Source of the DNA: Streptomyces cirratus | GTDB lineage: Bacteria; Actinomycetota; Actinomycetes; Streptomycetales; Streptomycetaceae | Reading direction: 5' to 3' | DNA: 64,000 nt | NCBI RefSeq assembly: GCF_014650775.1 | Contig: NZ_BMVP01000006.1 | Coordinates: forward strand, 62,001-126,000 | Shown: positions 17,797 through 26,500 of the stretch, one piece after another | Numbering within the stretch: position 1 is the stretch's first letter | How the letters are laid out: each line of letters starts with the position of its first letter | Position numbers and translations under genes: made by a program | Notes under the pieces: generated by a model | What the model was told of the DNA's origin: nothing | Database searches by the model: none | What the model saw: only the letters and a program-made list of their open reading frames with translations

Positions 17797-20700
17797 CTAC
17801 TTCTCGGTGACTCCGGCCGAGTCGAAGGTGGCGACCTCGTGCATCGCGCGGGCCGCGCTCTGGACCAGCGGCAGGGCCAGCAGCGCACCCGTGCCCTCGC
17901 CGAGGCGGAGGTCCAGGTCCACCAGCGGCCGCAGGCCCAGCTTGTTCAGGGCCGCCACGTGCCCCGGCTCCGCGCTGCGGTGGCCCGCGATGCACGCCGA
18001 CAGGGACTCGGGGGCGATGGCTCGGGCGACGAGCGCGGCCGCGCCGGCGCTGACGCCGTCCAGGATCACCGGGGTGCGCAGGGACGCGCCGCCCAGCAGG
18101 AGGCCCACGATCGCCGCGTGCTCCAGGCCGCCGATGGCCGCGAGGACGCCGATCGGGTCCGCCGGGTCGGGCTGGTGGAGTTCCAGGGCGCGGCGGACGA
18201 CCTCGACCTTGCGGGCGTGCGTCTCGTCGTTGATGCCCGTACCGCGACCGGTGACCTCGGCCGGGTCCACTCCGGTGAACACGGAGATCAGCGCGGCCGA
18301 CACCGTGGTGTTCGCGATGCCCATCTCGCCCGTGAGCAGGGCCTTGTTACCCGCCGCGACCAGGTCGCGGGCGGTCTCGATGCCCACCTCGATGGCCTGG
18401 ATCGCCTCCTCGCGGGTCATGGCCGGGCCGGTCGAGAGGTCGGCCGTGCCCGGGCGGACCTTGCGGGGAAGGAGACCGGGCGTGGCGGGGAGGTCCCCGG
18501 CGACGCCGACGTCGATCACGCAGACCTCGGCGCCCACCTGGTTGGCGAAGGCGTTGCAGACGGCTCCGCCGCCCAGGAAGTTGGCCACCATCTGGGTGGT
18601 GACCTCCTGGGGCCAGGGGGTGACGCCCTGGGCGTGCACACCGTGGTCACCGGCGAAGATCGCGACGGCGGCCGGCTCCGGGATCGGCGGCGGGCAGACC
18701 CGGGACAGGCCCGCCAGCTGCGCGGAGATGATCTCCAGCATGCCGAGCGCTCCGGCCGGCTTCGTCATGCGCTTCTGCCGCTCCCAGGCCTCGCCGAGCG
18801 CCTTCGCGTCGAGCGGGCGGATGCCGGCGACCGTCTCGGAGAGCAGGTCGTGCGGCTCCTCGCCGGGCAGCGCGCGGCGCCCGTAGGTCTCCTCGTGCAC
18901 GACCCAGGCGAGCGGCCGGCGCTGCGACCAGCCGGCCTGAGCCAGCTCGGGCTCCTCGGGGAACTCGTCGACGTAGCCGACGCACAGGTACGCGACGACT
19001 TCCAGGTGCTCGGGAAGTCCCAGTTCGCGGACCATCTCGCGCTCGTCGAAGAAACTGACCCAGCCGACGCCGATGCCTTCGGCCCGGGCGGCGAGCCAGA
19101 GGTTCTCGACGGCGAGGGCCGAGGAGTACGGGGCCATCTGGGGCTGGGTGTGCCGACCCAGGGTGTGGCGGCCGCCGCGGGTCGGGTCGGCGGTGACGAC
19201 GATGTTCACGGGGGTGTCGAGGATGGCCTCGATCTTGAGTTCCTTGAACTGCTTCGCCCGGCCCTTGGGCAGCGACTTGGCGTAGGCCTCGCGCTGGCGC
19301 TGGGCGAGTTCGTGCATCGTCCGGCGGGTCTCGGCCGACCGGATGACGACGAAGTCCCAGGGCTGGGAGTGGCCGACGCTGGGTGCGGTGTGCGCGGCTT
19401 CGAGGACCCGCAGCAGGACGTCGTGCGGGATCGGGTCGGGGCGGAAGCCCTTGCGGATGTCGCGGCGCTCGCGCATGACGCGCTGGATGGCCTCGCGGTC
19501 GGCGTCGGCGTAGGCGGGGGCCGGCTCGCCCGGGGCGACGGCGGGCTCCAGGACCTCGGGGGCCTCGGTGACCGCGTCGGCGGGGAGCTCCGGGGCCTCG
19601 GCGGCGGGCGCGGGGGCTTCGCCGGGGGCCGGGAGGGGCTCGGCGGGCGCCGCCGCCTCGGGGGCTTGCGCCTGCGGCTCGGCGGCGGGCTCCGCCACGG
19701 GCGCGGGCGCGGCCTCGGCGGGGAGCGGCTCCGGCTCGGCCGGGGCGGCGACGGGGGCCTCGGGGGCGGCCGGGGCGGGCTCCGCGGCGGCCGGAGCGGG
19801 CTCGGGCTGCGGCTCGGGCTCCTGGGCGGCCTGCGCGGGCTCCGCGGCGGCGGGCTCCGCCTCGGCGGCGACCGGCTCCGGCGGGACCACGGGCTCCGGT
19901 GCGGGCTGCGGCTCGACCGCGGCGACGGGCTGCGGCTGCGGCTCGGCCGCGGCGACGGGCTCCGGCGCGGGCTCGACCGCGGTGACGGGCTCCGGCGCGG
20001 GCTCGACCGCGGCGGCCGGCTCCGGAGCGGGCTCCGCCACGGGCTCGGCCACGGGCTCCGTCACGGGCGCGGCGTCCACGGGCTGCGGCTCCGGCTCGGC
20101 CACGGGCTGCGGGGCGGCGGCCTCGGCCACCGGCTCCGCCGTCCACGGCGTCCCGGCCTGCGGCGGGATCTCGGCGGACTGCGGTGCGGGCGCGGGCGGT
20201 ACGGCGGCCTCGGCGGCCTCCTCCGGCTGCGGGACGTCCAGGTACTCCGGGCCGGTGGTGGGCGGGCCGGACCGGCGCACGGGGGTCGGCGTCACCGGCG
20301 CGGCCGCCGCGGGGGCGGTGGCGGGGCCCCGGTCCGCGAGGGACCGTACGAGCCCGCCGGCCTCCGGCACGGCGGGGCCCATGTGCAGCGGGCGCCGGGC
20401 CGTGGCGGCCGGGGCCACCGGCGCGGCGGCCGGCGGCGGGACCACGAGGCCGCCGAGGCCGAGCGCCCCGGAGTCCCGGCCACCCGCCTCGTGCGCGCCG
20501 GCGCTGTAGGCGGGCTCGGGCTGCACGGGCGCGGGGTGCGCGGCGTCCGGGAAGCCCGGGTAGCCGTTGTCCGCGGCGGGGGCCTCGTCGTACGGGGTCT
20601 GCGCGTACGGCGTCTCGGCGTAGACCCCGCCGGTCGCCTCCGTGTAGAGCGGCTGCGGGTACTCGGGGTACGCCTGCGACGGCTCGACGGGGAATGCGGG

Positions 20701-20934
20701 GGCCGGCGGGACGGGCTGCGGGTCGCTCCAGGCGCCCTGACCGCTCGGCATCAGCAGGAGTTCCTCGTCCTCCCCCTCGGCGGAGTCGTCCACGAGGTCC
20801 TGGAAGGCGTAGCCCGCGGGGGCCTGCGGGGCGACGGGGGGAAGGGGTTGGACCTGAGCGGGGATGCCCTGCTGATCCACCATGCCCGCGTTGTCCGGGT
20901 GACCCTCGCCCGGGACCTGGCCGGTGTCAGTCAT
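17797..20934 (-). CDS. cobT: BluB-CobT fusion with long disordered N-terminus
   Basis: A 1045-residue protein. Residues 1-475 are Pro/Ala/Glu-rich, with many EPAPEPVAAVEP-like repeats and no predicted fold. Residues about 478-690 are BluB-like nitroreductase fold (ERRDIRKGFRPDPIP, APSVGHSQPWDFVVIRSAE, WLAARAEGIGVGWVSFFDE), which turns FMNH2 into dimethylbenzimidazole (DMB). Residues about 695-1045 are CobT (FAGDHGVHAQGVTPWPQEV; catalytic-Glu motif LGEGTGALLALPLVQ near 1012), which activates DMB with nicotinate mononucleotide. Both steps build the lower ligand of B12, so the fusion may pass DMB directly. ATG with GAGGGG upstream. Confidence 0.93.
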   Translation of the reverse strand: MTDTGQVPGEGHPDNAGMVDQQGIPAQVQPLPPVAPQAPAGYAFQDLVDDSAEGEDEELLLMPSGQGAWSDPQPVPPAPAFPVEPSQAYPEYPQPLYTEATGGVYAETPYAQTPYDEAPAADNGYPGFPDAAHPAPVQPEPAYSAGAHEAGGRDSGALGLGGLVVPPPAAAPVAPAATARRPLHMGPAVPEAGGLVRSLADRGPATAPAAAAPVTPTPVRRSGPPTTGPEYLDVPQPEEAAEAAVPPAPAPQSAEIPPQAGTPWTAEPVAEAAAPQPVAEPEPQPVDAAPVTEPVAEPVAEPAPEPAAAVEPAPEPVTAVEPAPEPVAAAEPQPQPVAAVEPQPAPEPVVPPEPVAAEAEPAAAEPAQAAQEPEPQPEPAPAAAEPAPAAPEAPVAAPAEPEPLPAEAAPAPVAEPAAEPQAQAPEAAAPAEPLPAPGEAPAPAAEAPELPADAVTEAPEVLEPAVAPGEPAPAYADADREAIQRVMRERRDIRKGFRPDPIPHDVLLRVLEAAHTAPSVGHSQPWDFVVIRSAETRRTMHELAQRQREAYAKSLPKGRAKQFKELKIEAILDTPVNIVVTADPTRGGRHTLGRHTQPQMAPYSSALAVENLWLAARAEGIGVGWVSFFDEREMVRELGLPEHLEVVAYLCVGYVDEFPEEPELAQAGWSQRRPLAWVVHEETYGRRALPGEEPHDLLSETVAGIRPLDAKALGEAWERQKRMTKPAGALGMLEIISAQLAGLSRVCPPPIPEPAAVAIFAGDHGVHAQGVTPWPQEVTTQMVANFLGGGAVCNAFANQVGAEVCVIDVGVAGDLPATPGLLPRKVRPGTADLSTGPAMTREEAIQAIEVGIETARDLVAAGNKALLTGEMGIANTTVSAALISVFTGVDPAEVTGRGTGINDETHARKVEVVRRALELHQPDPADPIGVLAAIGGLEHAAIVGLLLGGASLRTPVILDGVSAGAAALVARAIAPESLSACIAGHRSAEPGHVAALNKLGLRPLVDLDLRLGEGTGALLALPLVQSAARAMHEVATFDSAGVTEK

Positions 20935-21056
20935 GCGTACCCCTCGCCCATCGGTGTTGCCTCTTCGGTCGCCCGGTCGCCCACAGGGCCGCCGCGCGGA
21001 GTTGCCGTGCGGGGTTGCCGTGAGCCGCGTTCGCCTGCACAACAACTACTGAGCAT
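20931..21056 (-). other. Possible upstream ORF overlapping the bluB-cobT start
   Basis: A 41-codon frame starting MLSSCCAGERGS and ending GEGYA; its TGA overlaps the bluB-cobT ATG (ATGA). Two adjacent Cys codons (TGT TGT) occur early. The leader also has tandem ACGGCAACCCCGC/ACGGCAACTCCGC. The ribosome site is weak. It may be chance or a translational-coupling leader; no cobalamin riboswitch was recognised here. Confidence 0.3.
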
Positions 21057-21153
21057 TGTCGCGCTCGTCGGCCGCGGTGTGGGCCATAAACCAGCACGGT
21101 CCGCTGTGGACTGCGCCACGTCTCGCGTGCTGCCTGGGCAGTACGACGATCGG

Positions 21154-22386
21154 TCAGCCTACCCCGGGCCCGGCACCGTGGCCTGCCGGGGCAGTTCGAG
21201 GTCGTTCGGCTGCCAGGAGGAACACGACGGAACGGTCCTGTTCGTCCCAGGTGCGGGTGTCGAGCCCGACGGACTGGAGGAGCGCGCATTCGACGGCGTA
21301 CCCGTGTTCGGTGAGGGCGCGGCCGATGGCCTCGGCCTCGTCGCGGGTGGACGCGTGGCTGACGATCCGTTCGGGCCGGCGGTCGGCCACGGCGGAGACC
21401 ACCGCCGCTCCCCCGGCGCCGACGCGTACGACGTCGGGTTCGGGCAGGTCTTCGAGTACGACGGGTGCGCGCCCGGCGACGACCTGGATCTGCACTCCGC
21501 GCGTGCGGGCGAGGGCCGTTACGCGTTCGCACGCGCCGGGGTCGGCGTCGACCGCGATGACGGCTGCGCCGAACGCGGCTGCGTCCACGGCCAGTGCGCC
21601 GGAGCCGGCGCCGATGTCCCAGACGAGGTCGCCCGGGCGCGGGCCGAGGCGGGCGAGCTGCGCGGCGCGCAGCGGGGCCGACTCGCCTTCGCCGGTGCCG
21701 GGATGCGGCCGGGCCCAGCCGCGTCCGGCGGTGCGGGCCGCGTTCTGGCCGAGCAGCCAGGCCGGTTCGGCCGCGGCGGGGGCCTGGCCGCCGATGACGA
21801 TGACGACGTTGGGGTCGCGCCAGCTGTGGTCGGCGGCCTTGTCCGAGGTGAGGACGGTGACCCGTTCCCCGGTGGTGCCGAGTTCCTCGCAGATGACGAA
21901 GGTGCGGTGGACCGGGCCGAGGAGCAGGGCGAGTTCGGCGGGCCCCGCGCCGGGCGAGGTGAGGACGGCGACCTTGGGGTGGGCACGGCAGACGTTGACG
22001 GCGCGGCGCAGGGTCCGCGGGTGGGCGACGACCACCTGGGCGTCGTCCCAGGGCATTCCGGCGCGGGCGAAGGCGGCGGCGACGGAGGAGACCGCGGGGA
22101 CCACCTCGACTTCGAGGCCGTACTCGGGGGCGCGCAGGGTGCGCACGACTCCGAAGAAGCCGGGGTCGCCGTCGGCGAACACGACGGCGCTGCCGCGGTG
22201 GCCGGCGATCCTGCGGGCGGCGAGGCCGATGCTGCCGAGGCGGATGCGTTCGGCGGCGGGCGGTACCTCGGGCAGTGCGAGGTGGTGGGCGGCGCCGGCC
22301 ACCAGGGTGGCGGCCGAGAGCGCGGACCGGGCGGCCGCTGTCAGCGCGGAGCCGTCCCAGCCGATCACCGTGACCCGGTCGGCCAT
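21154..22386 (-). CDS. cobL: Precorrin-6Y methyltransferase (CbiE-CbiT fusion)
   Basis: A 410-residue bifunctional enzyme of the cobalamin pathway that methylates C5 and C15 of the corrin ring and decarboxylates the C12 acetate. Residues about 1-200 are the CbiE tetrapyrrole methylase (VTVIGWDGSALTAAARSAL, VVFADGDPGFFGVVRTL); residues about 225-400 are CbiT with the SAM motif LVWDIGAGSGALAVDAAAFG. Start ATG. Same strand as bluB-cobT and cobA. Confidence 0.93.
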   Translation of the reverse strand: MADRVTVIGWDGSALTAAARSALSAATLVAGAAHHLALPEVPPAAERIRLGSIGLAARRIAGHRGSAVVFADGDPGFFGVVRTLRAPEYGLEVEVVPAVSSVAAAFARAGMPWDDAQVVVAHPRTLRRAVNVCRAHPKVAVLTSPGAGPAELALLLGPVHRTFVICEELGTTGERVTVLTSDKAADHSWRDPNVVIVIGGQAPAAAEPAWLLGQNAARTAGRGWARPHPGTGEGESAPLRAAQLARLGPRPGDLVWDIGAGSGALAVDAAAFGAAVIAVDADPGACERVTALARTRGVQIQVVAGRAPVVLEDLPEPDVVRVGAGGAAVVSAVADRRPERIVSHASTRDEAEAIGRALTEHGYAVECALLQSVGLDTRTWDEQDRSVVFLLAAERPRTAPAGHGAGPGVG

Positions 22387-22465
22387 CGTCGTCAGTCTCC
22401 TGGGGTGGGGGCATGCGGAGCTTCGCCGGGCGGGGCGGGCACGGTGAGACTACCTGCTCATCGGG

Positions 22466-23146
22466 TCACTTCCGGTCGGCGCCGACGGTGTGGCCGCTCA
22501 CGTCGGCCCGCTCCCGGAACTCGTACCGCTCGCCGTATCCGGGGTACTCGTCGTAGCCGCCGTTGTCGTCGAGGTCCTCGGGGACCAGGCCCCACACGAT
22601 GAGGTCGCTGCGGGTCTCGGTCCAGGTGCCGTCCGCGGTCGGGGTGCGCACTATGCAGGCGTTGCGCAGGACGCCTTCGCTGATGCAGCCGATCTTCTGG
22701 GCCACTTGCTGGGAGGCGGCGTTGTCGGCGGCGGTGCGCAGTTCGAGGCGCTCGAAATGCAGGTCGTCGAAGAGCCACTGGGCGACCGCGAGGACGGACT
22801 CGCTGGCGTAGCCCTCGCCACGGGCCCAGGGGGCGGTGAGGTAGCCGACCTCGGTGGTGCGGGTGCGCCAGTCGGTGTTGCGCAGGTGGACGGCGCCGAC
22901 GAGGCGGTGGGTGAGGAACTCGGTGACGGCGAGGACGATGCCGCGTCCCTCGGTGCGTTCGGCCTGTGAGCGCCGGGTGGCCCAGTCGTGGGCGTCGGCC
23001 CGGGTGTAGGGGTGGGGGGCGGAGGTCCAGGCGATGACCTGTTCGTCGTTCATCATCTCGGCGAGCGCGGTGACGTCCTCTTCCTCGAAGGGGCGCAGCA
23101 CCAGCCGGTCCGTGCTGATGGTGACGTCCGGGAAGGTGGTAGTCAT
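22466..23146 (-). CDS. GNAT acetyltransferase (RimJ/RimL type)
   Basis: A 226-residue acetyltransferase with the RimJ/L pattern TDRLVLRPFEEEDVTALAEMMNDE near the N-terminus, EVGYLTAPWARGEGYASESVLAV for acetyl-CoA and ERLELRTAADNAASQQVAQKIGCISEG. ATG 23146 is preferred over the ATG four codons upstream because GGAG is at the right distance. An acidic, Tyr-rich tail follows the domain. Substrate unknown. Confidence 0.85.
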   Translation of the reverse strand: MTTTFPDVTISTDRLVLRPFEEEDVTALAEMMNDEQVIAWTSAPHPYTRADAHDWATRRSQAERTEGRGIVLAVTEFLTHRLVGAVHLRNTDWRTRTTEVGYLTAPWARGEGYASESVLAVAQWLFDDLHFERLELRTAADNAASQQVAQKIGCISEGVLRNACIVRTPTADGTWTETRSDLIVWGLVPEDLDDNGGYDEYPGYGERYEFRERADVSGHTVGADRK

Positions 23147-23277
23147 GCGCAGCTCCATGCCTGAGACCGTGGTGCGACCGTGGTGCGGGGGGACCGTTCG
23201 TGCGGGTCGTAGGCCACAGCATGCAGCATCGGCGTGGTGATGTGCAGGGCCGGGCTGCCCGGATGCGGGCAGGCGCC

Positions 23278-23310
23278 GGCCCCGCCCGCCCGGTGTGGGC
23301 GGGCGGGGCC
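23278..23310 (-). terminator. Terminator of the metNIQ operon
   Basis: Perfect 14-bp GC stem (23278-23291 with 23297-23310) and loop GGTGT, 17 bases after the metQ stop. Confidence 0.88.
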
Positions 23311-23326
23311 GAAAGCCCTGGCGGGG

Positions 23327-24190
23327 TCAGGCCGCGGGAGTGCCGAAGGCGGGGGTGACCGAGCCCTGGTACTTGTCCTCGATGAACTTCTTGACCTCGT
23401 CGGAGTTCAGGAGCTTGGCGAGCTTCTGGATGCGCGGGTCGTTCTGGTTGCCGTCCTTGACCGCGAGGAAGTTGGCGTAGGGGTTGCCGTCGGCCTTCTC
23501 CAGGATCAGGGCGTCCTTGGCGGGCGCGAGCTTGGCTTCCAGGGCGTAGTTGCCGTTGATGACGGCGGCGTCGACGTCGTTCAGGGCGCGCGGGACCGTG
23601 GCGGCCTCCAGCTCCTTGAACTCCAGGCCCTTCTTGTCGGTGATGTCGGACAGCTTGGCGCCGGTGCCGACACCCTCCTTGAGGGTGATCAGGTTGTTGG
23701 CGGCGAGCAGCTGGAGCGCGCGGCCCTCGTTGGTGGTGTCGTTGGGGACGGCGATCGTCTGGCCGGCCTTGATGTCACCGGCGGCCTTGACCTTCTTGGA
23801 GTAGAGGCCGAGGGGCTCCAGGTGCACGTTCACCACCGGCACGATGTGCGTGCCGTTCTTCTTGTTGAAGTCGTCGAGGTACGGCTTGTGCTGGAAGTAG
23901 TTGCCGTCGACCTGGCCCTGCTCGGTGGCGGTGTTGGGCAGGACGTAGTCCGTGAACTCCTTCACCTCCAGCTTGAGCCCTTCCTTGGCGGCCAGCTTGT
24001 CCTTGACGAAGTTCAGGATGTCGGCGTGCGGGCTCGGAGAGGCCGCGATGACGAGCGGCTTGCTCGCGTCGGTCTTGCCGCCGTCGGCCTTGGTGGAGGA
24101 CGGGTCCGAGGAGCTGCCGCAGGCGGTGAGGCCGAGGGCGAGCGCGGCGGAGGCGGCGGCGAAGGCGGTGAGCTTGATGTTCTTACGCAC
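23327..24190 (-). CDS. metQ: Methionine-binding lipoprotein MetQ
   Basis: A 287-residue substrate-binding lipoprotein of the NlpA/MetQ family. Signal peptide with lipobox LTAC (Cys 24) in LALGLTACGSS, then PLVIAASPSPHADILNF, GQVDGNYFQHKPYLDDFN and the ligand-pocket motif ALNDVDAAVINGNYALEA. It delivers L- or D-methionine to MetNI. GTG start with AAAGG upstream. Third gene of the operon, 119 bases after metI. Confidence 0.93.
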   Translation of the reverse strand: MRKNIKLTAFAAASAALALGLTACGSSSDPSSTKADGGKTDASKPLVIAASPSPHADILNFVKDKLAAKEGLKLEVKEFTDYVLPNTATEQGQVDGNYFQHKPYLDDFNKKNGTHIVPVVNVHLEPLGLYSKKVKAAGDIKAGQTIAVPNDTTNEGRALQLLAANNLITLKEGVGTGAKLSDITDKKGLEFKELEAATVPRALNDVDAAVINGNYALEAKLAPAKDALILEKADGNPYANFLAVKDGNQNDPRIQKLAKLLNSDEVKKFIEDKYQGSVTPAFGTPAA

Positions 24191-24309
24191 GAAGAGTGCC
24201 TTTCCTTGCTTGCAAGTGCGCGGATCGTGCGCGGATCTTGCGGGATGGTGGCCCAAGCACGACAAGTGCGGGCTCTGTGGGGGGTCTGGGGGGCGGCGGC
24301 CGTATCCGC

Positions 24310-24978
24310 TCAGGCGGTGCGGCCGCGGCGGGAGAGGAGGCGTACGGCGCCGTCGCCGATGAGCTGGATCACCGTGACGAGTGCGATCAGGACGACAACG
24401 GTGGCGACCATGAAGCCGGTCTCGAAGCGCTGGAAGCCGTAGGTGATGGCCTTGGAGCCGAGCCCTTCGCCGCCGACCGCGCCCGCCATCGCCGAGTAGC
24501 CGACGAGGGTGATGACGGTGGTGGTGACCGCGGCGATCAGGGAGGGCAGGGCCTGCGGCAGCAGGACCTTGCCGACCAGGGTCGGGACACCGCCGCCCAT
24601 GGACTCGACGGCTTCGATGAGACCGTGGTCCACCTCGCGGACGGCCGTCTCGACGAGCCGGGCGAAGAAGGGGACGGCGCCGATGGCGAGTGGGACGATC
24701 ATGGCGGTGGGGCCGATGAACGTGCCGACGACGGCGGTGGTGACGGGGATCAGGGCGATCAGCAGGATGATGAACGGCAGCGAGCGGCCTATGTTCACGA
24801 TCACGCCGAGCGCCTTGTTGAGCGGCTGGTTCTGGAGCAGGCCGCCGCGGTCGGTGAGGACGAGGAGGATGCCGATGGGCAGGCCGCCCGCCACGGTGAC
24901 CAGCGTCGACCACAGCACCATGTAGAGGGTGTCGTAGGTGCCCTGGGTGAGCAGGGGCTGCATTTCCGACCAGGTCAC
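24310..24978 (-). CDS. metI: Methionine ABC transporter permease MetI
   Basis: A 222-residue inner-membrane permease with five membrane segments and the ABC coupling motif EAVESMGGGVPTLVGKVLLPQALP (EAA loop, about 131-154). Starts with GTG that overlaps the metN stop by 4 nt (GTGA), so it is translationally coupled to the ATPase. Confidence 0.93.
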   Translation of the reverse strand: MTWSEMQPLLTQGTYDTLYMVLWSTLVTVAGGLPIGILLVLTDRGGLLQNQPLNKALGVIVNIGRSLPFIILLIALIPVTTAVVGTFIGPTAMIVPLAIGAVPFFARLVETAVREVDHGLIEAVESMGGGVPTLVGKVLLPQALPSLIAAVTTTVITLVGYSAMAGAVGGEGLGSKAITYGFQRFETGFMVATVVVLIALVTVIQLIGDGAVRLLSRRGRTA

Positions 24979-26060
24979 TTGGCACCGTCCTTGACGAGCT
25001 CGGCGAGCTCGGCGTCAGCGATCACGTCTTCGTCCACGTCCTGTGCGGCGTCCGCGTCGTCTTCGACCACGTCGACCTGGAGGCCCTGCTCGCGCAGGAA
25101 GCCGACCGGGACCACGTTCTCCTCGTAGCGGCCGGGCAGCTCGATGCGCATCCGGCCGATCTGCTTGCCGGCGACGGTGTCCATCGCCGCGCCCAGGATC
25201 GAGATGTCGATGTTGTACGTCCGGGCGAGCTGGGAGATGACCGGCTGGGTGGCGGCTTCGCCGTGGAAGGTGACGTCGATGACCGTGCGGTCGGGGCCGG
25301 TGGCGGCGCCGCTGACGGGGAAGAGTTCACCGGCGAGCTCGGAGCCGGGGGTGGCCAGCAGTTCCGAGACGGTGCCGGACTCGATGATCCGGCCGCCCTT
25401 CATCAGCGCGGCGGAGTCGCAGACGGCCTTGACCACGTCCATCTCGTGCGTGATCAGCAGCACGGTCAGGCCGAGCTGGCGGTTGAGGTCGCGCAGCAGT
25501 TGGAGGATCGAGCGCGTCGTCTCGGGGTCGAGGGCGCTGGTTGCCTCGTCGGACAGGAGCACCTTGGGGTCGCCGGCCAGGGCGCGGGCGATGCCGACGC
25601 GCTGCTTCTGGCCGCCGGAGAGCTGGCCGGGGTAGGCCTTGGCCTTGTCGGCGAGGCCGACGAGGTCGAGGAGCTCGGCGGCCTTGCGGGAGCGTTCGCG
25701 ACCGGAGACGCCGAGGATCTCCAGGGGCAGCTCGATGTTGCCCTGCACGGTGCGCGAGGACAGCAGGTTGAAGTGCTGGAAGACCATGCCGATGCGGCTG
25801 CGGGCCTGGCGCAGCTCCTTGCCGGCGCGGCGGCCGCGGCCCGCGAGCGCGGTGAGGTCGACGCCGTCGACGCTCACCGTGCCGCTGGTGGGGCGCTCCA
25901 GCAGGTTCACGCAGCGGATCAGGGAGGACTTGCCGGCGCCGCTCTGGCCGATGACTCCGTATACCTCGCCCTCGCGGACGTGGAGGTCGACGCCGTCCAG
26001 GGCGGTGACCTCGCGGCCACGGGACTGGTAGACCTTCGTGAGGCCCGATGTGGTGATCAC
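24975..26060 (-). CDS. metN: Methionine ABC transporter ATP-binding protein MetN
   Basis: A 361-residue ATPase. Walker A GQSGAGKSSL (about 38-47), Q-loop, signature LSGGQKQRVGIARAL, Walker B VLLSDEATSALD, H-loop LLITHEMD. The C-terminal NIL (C2) domain (about 265-340) is the regulatory site where methionine binds and blocks transport; a further acidic 25-residue tail follows. GTG at 26060 is chosen because the family starts MITTSGLTKVY. Preceded by a Met/Cys leader peptide. Confidence 0.94.
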   Translation of the reverse strand: MITTSGLTKVYQSRGREVTALDGVDLHVREGEVYGVIGQSGAGKSSLIRCVNLLERPTSGTVSVDGVDLTALAGRGRRAGKELRQARSRIGMVFQHFNLLSSRTVQGNIELPLEILGVSGRERSRKAAELLDLVGLADKAKAYPGQLSGGQKQRVGIARALAGDPKVLLSDEATSALDPETTRSILQLLRDLNRQLGLTVLLITHEMDVVKAVCDSAALMKGGRIIESGTVSELLATPGSELAGELFPVSGAATGPDRTVIDVTFHGEAATQPVISQLARTYNIDISILGAAMDTVAGKQIGRMRIELPGRYEENVVPVGFLREQGLQVDVVEDDADAAQDVDEDVIADAELAELVKDGAK

Positions 26061-26222
26061 AGGATTTCCGTCGCTGTCGAGTGCGCGGCGCAGCGGGGTG
26101 CCGGCACGGGGCAAACATCTGGCACGCGATACGGGTCTACCGTCACAAAAGGGTGAGGCGGACGCATGCGCGGGGCGGGAGCGTTCCGGGTGTCACACGG
26201 TGGTGTCCACGGGGCTCGGCCG

Positions 26223-26244
26223 GTCTCGCTTCGGGGCGCGAGAC
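26223..26244 (-). promoter_or_regulatory. Leader hairpin between leader peptide and metN
   Basis: GTCTCGC and GCGAGAC (26223-26229, 26238-26244) form a 7-bp stem with an 8-nt loop, 17 bases beyond the leader-peptide stop. Just before it, next to the stop, is GAGGGCCCCCTC, another self-complementary stretch that could compete with other pairings. No U-tract follows, so a translational or Rho-linked mechanism would be needed if it attenuates. Confidence 0.4.
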
Positions 26245-26260
26245 TGCGGGGAGGGGGCCC

Positions 26261-26305
26261 TCAGAAGGCGCACATTCGACACATACAACGAGCACCGGGC
26301 GTCAT
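26261..26305 (-). CDS. Met/Cys-rich leader peptide of metNIQ
   Basis: A 14-codon frame MTPGARCMCRMCAF with GAGG five bases before the ATG; an in-frame ATG 14 codons upstream (26347) would give 28 residues and lies at the predicted transcription start, so it may be read leaderless. Five of the last eight residues are Cys or Met (CMCRMC). Such runs are the mark of ribosome-mediated attenuation by the cognate amino acid. The TGA is 200 bases before metN. Located on the same strand as the methionine transporter operon. Confidence 0.65.
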   Translation of the reverse strand: MTPGARCMCRMCAF

Positions 26306-26354
26306 CGTCGCCTCGGTCGCAAGGGTGCGGCTGCTCGTCGTGGTCATGGGCCCC

Positions 26355-26404
26355 AGTAAACCAGACCGATCGACTGAGCGTTCAACGTTGTCCGCATAGC
26401 GGAC
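26355..26404 (-). promoter_or_regulatory. Putative metNIQ promoter and adjacent palindrome
   Basis: Minus strand TTGAAC (26385-26380) and TTTACT (26360-26355), spacing 19 bp, long but plausible; start near 26348. Next to the -35, GTCCGC-ATA-GCGGAC (26390-26404) is a perfect palindrome and may be an operator for this promoter or for the divergent gene at 26501. Confidence 0.45.
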
Positions 26405-26500
26405 GCAATCGGTTCGCATGTCGGACGGGCAGGGGGACGGCGGCGGACGGCCCTCAGGGGCGCGCGCAGCGGATCTTCCGCCCCGTAATACCCTCGCTGC

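Noticed and set aside
15494..18886. Plus-strand frame of about 1130 codons
   Set aside because: Antisense to trmH-like, cobA and cobT genes; composition is that of a shadow frame.
20935..21153. Cobalamin riboswitch before bluB-cobT
   Set aside because: The conserved B12-box and core motifs were not found in the leader on either strand.
17746..22602. Very long open frame on the plus strand (about 1600 codons) across cobT and cobL
   Set aside because: It is antisense to well-identified cobalamin genes, and high G+C keeps the opposite frames open. No recognisable domains.
26061..26350. SAM riboswitch before metN
   Set aside because: No S-box core pattern seen; the leader peptide explains the region better.
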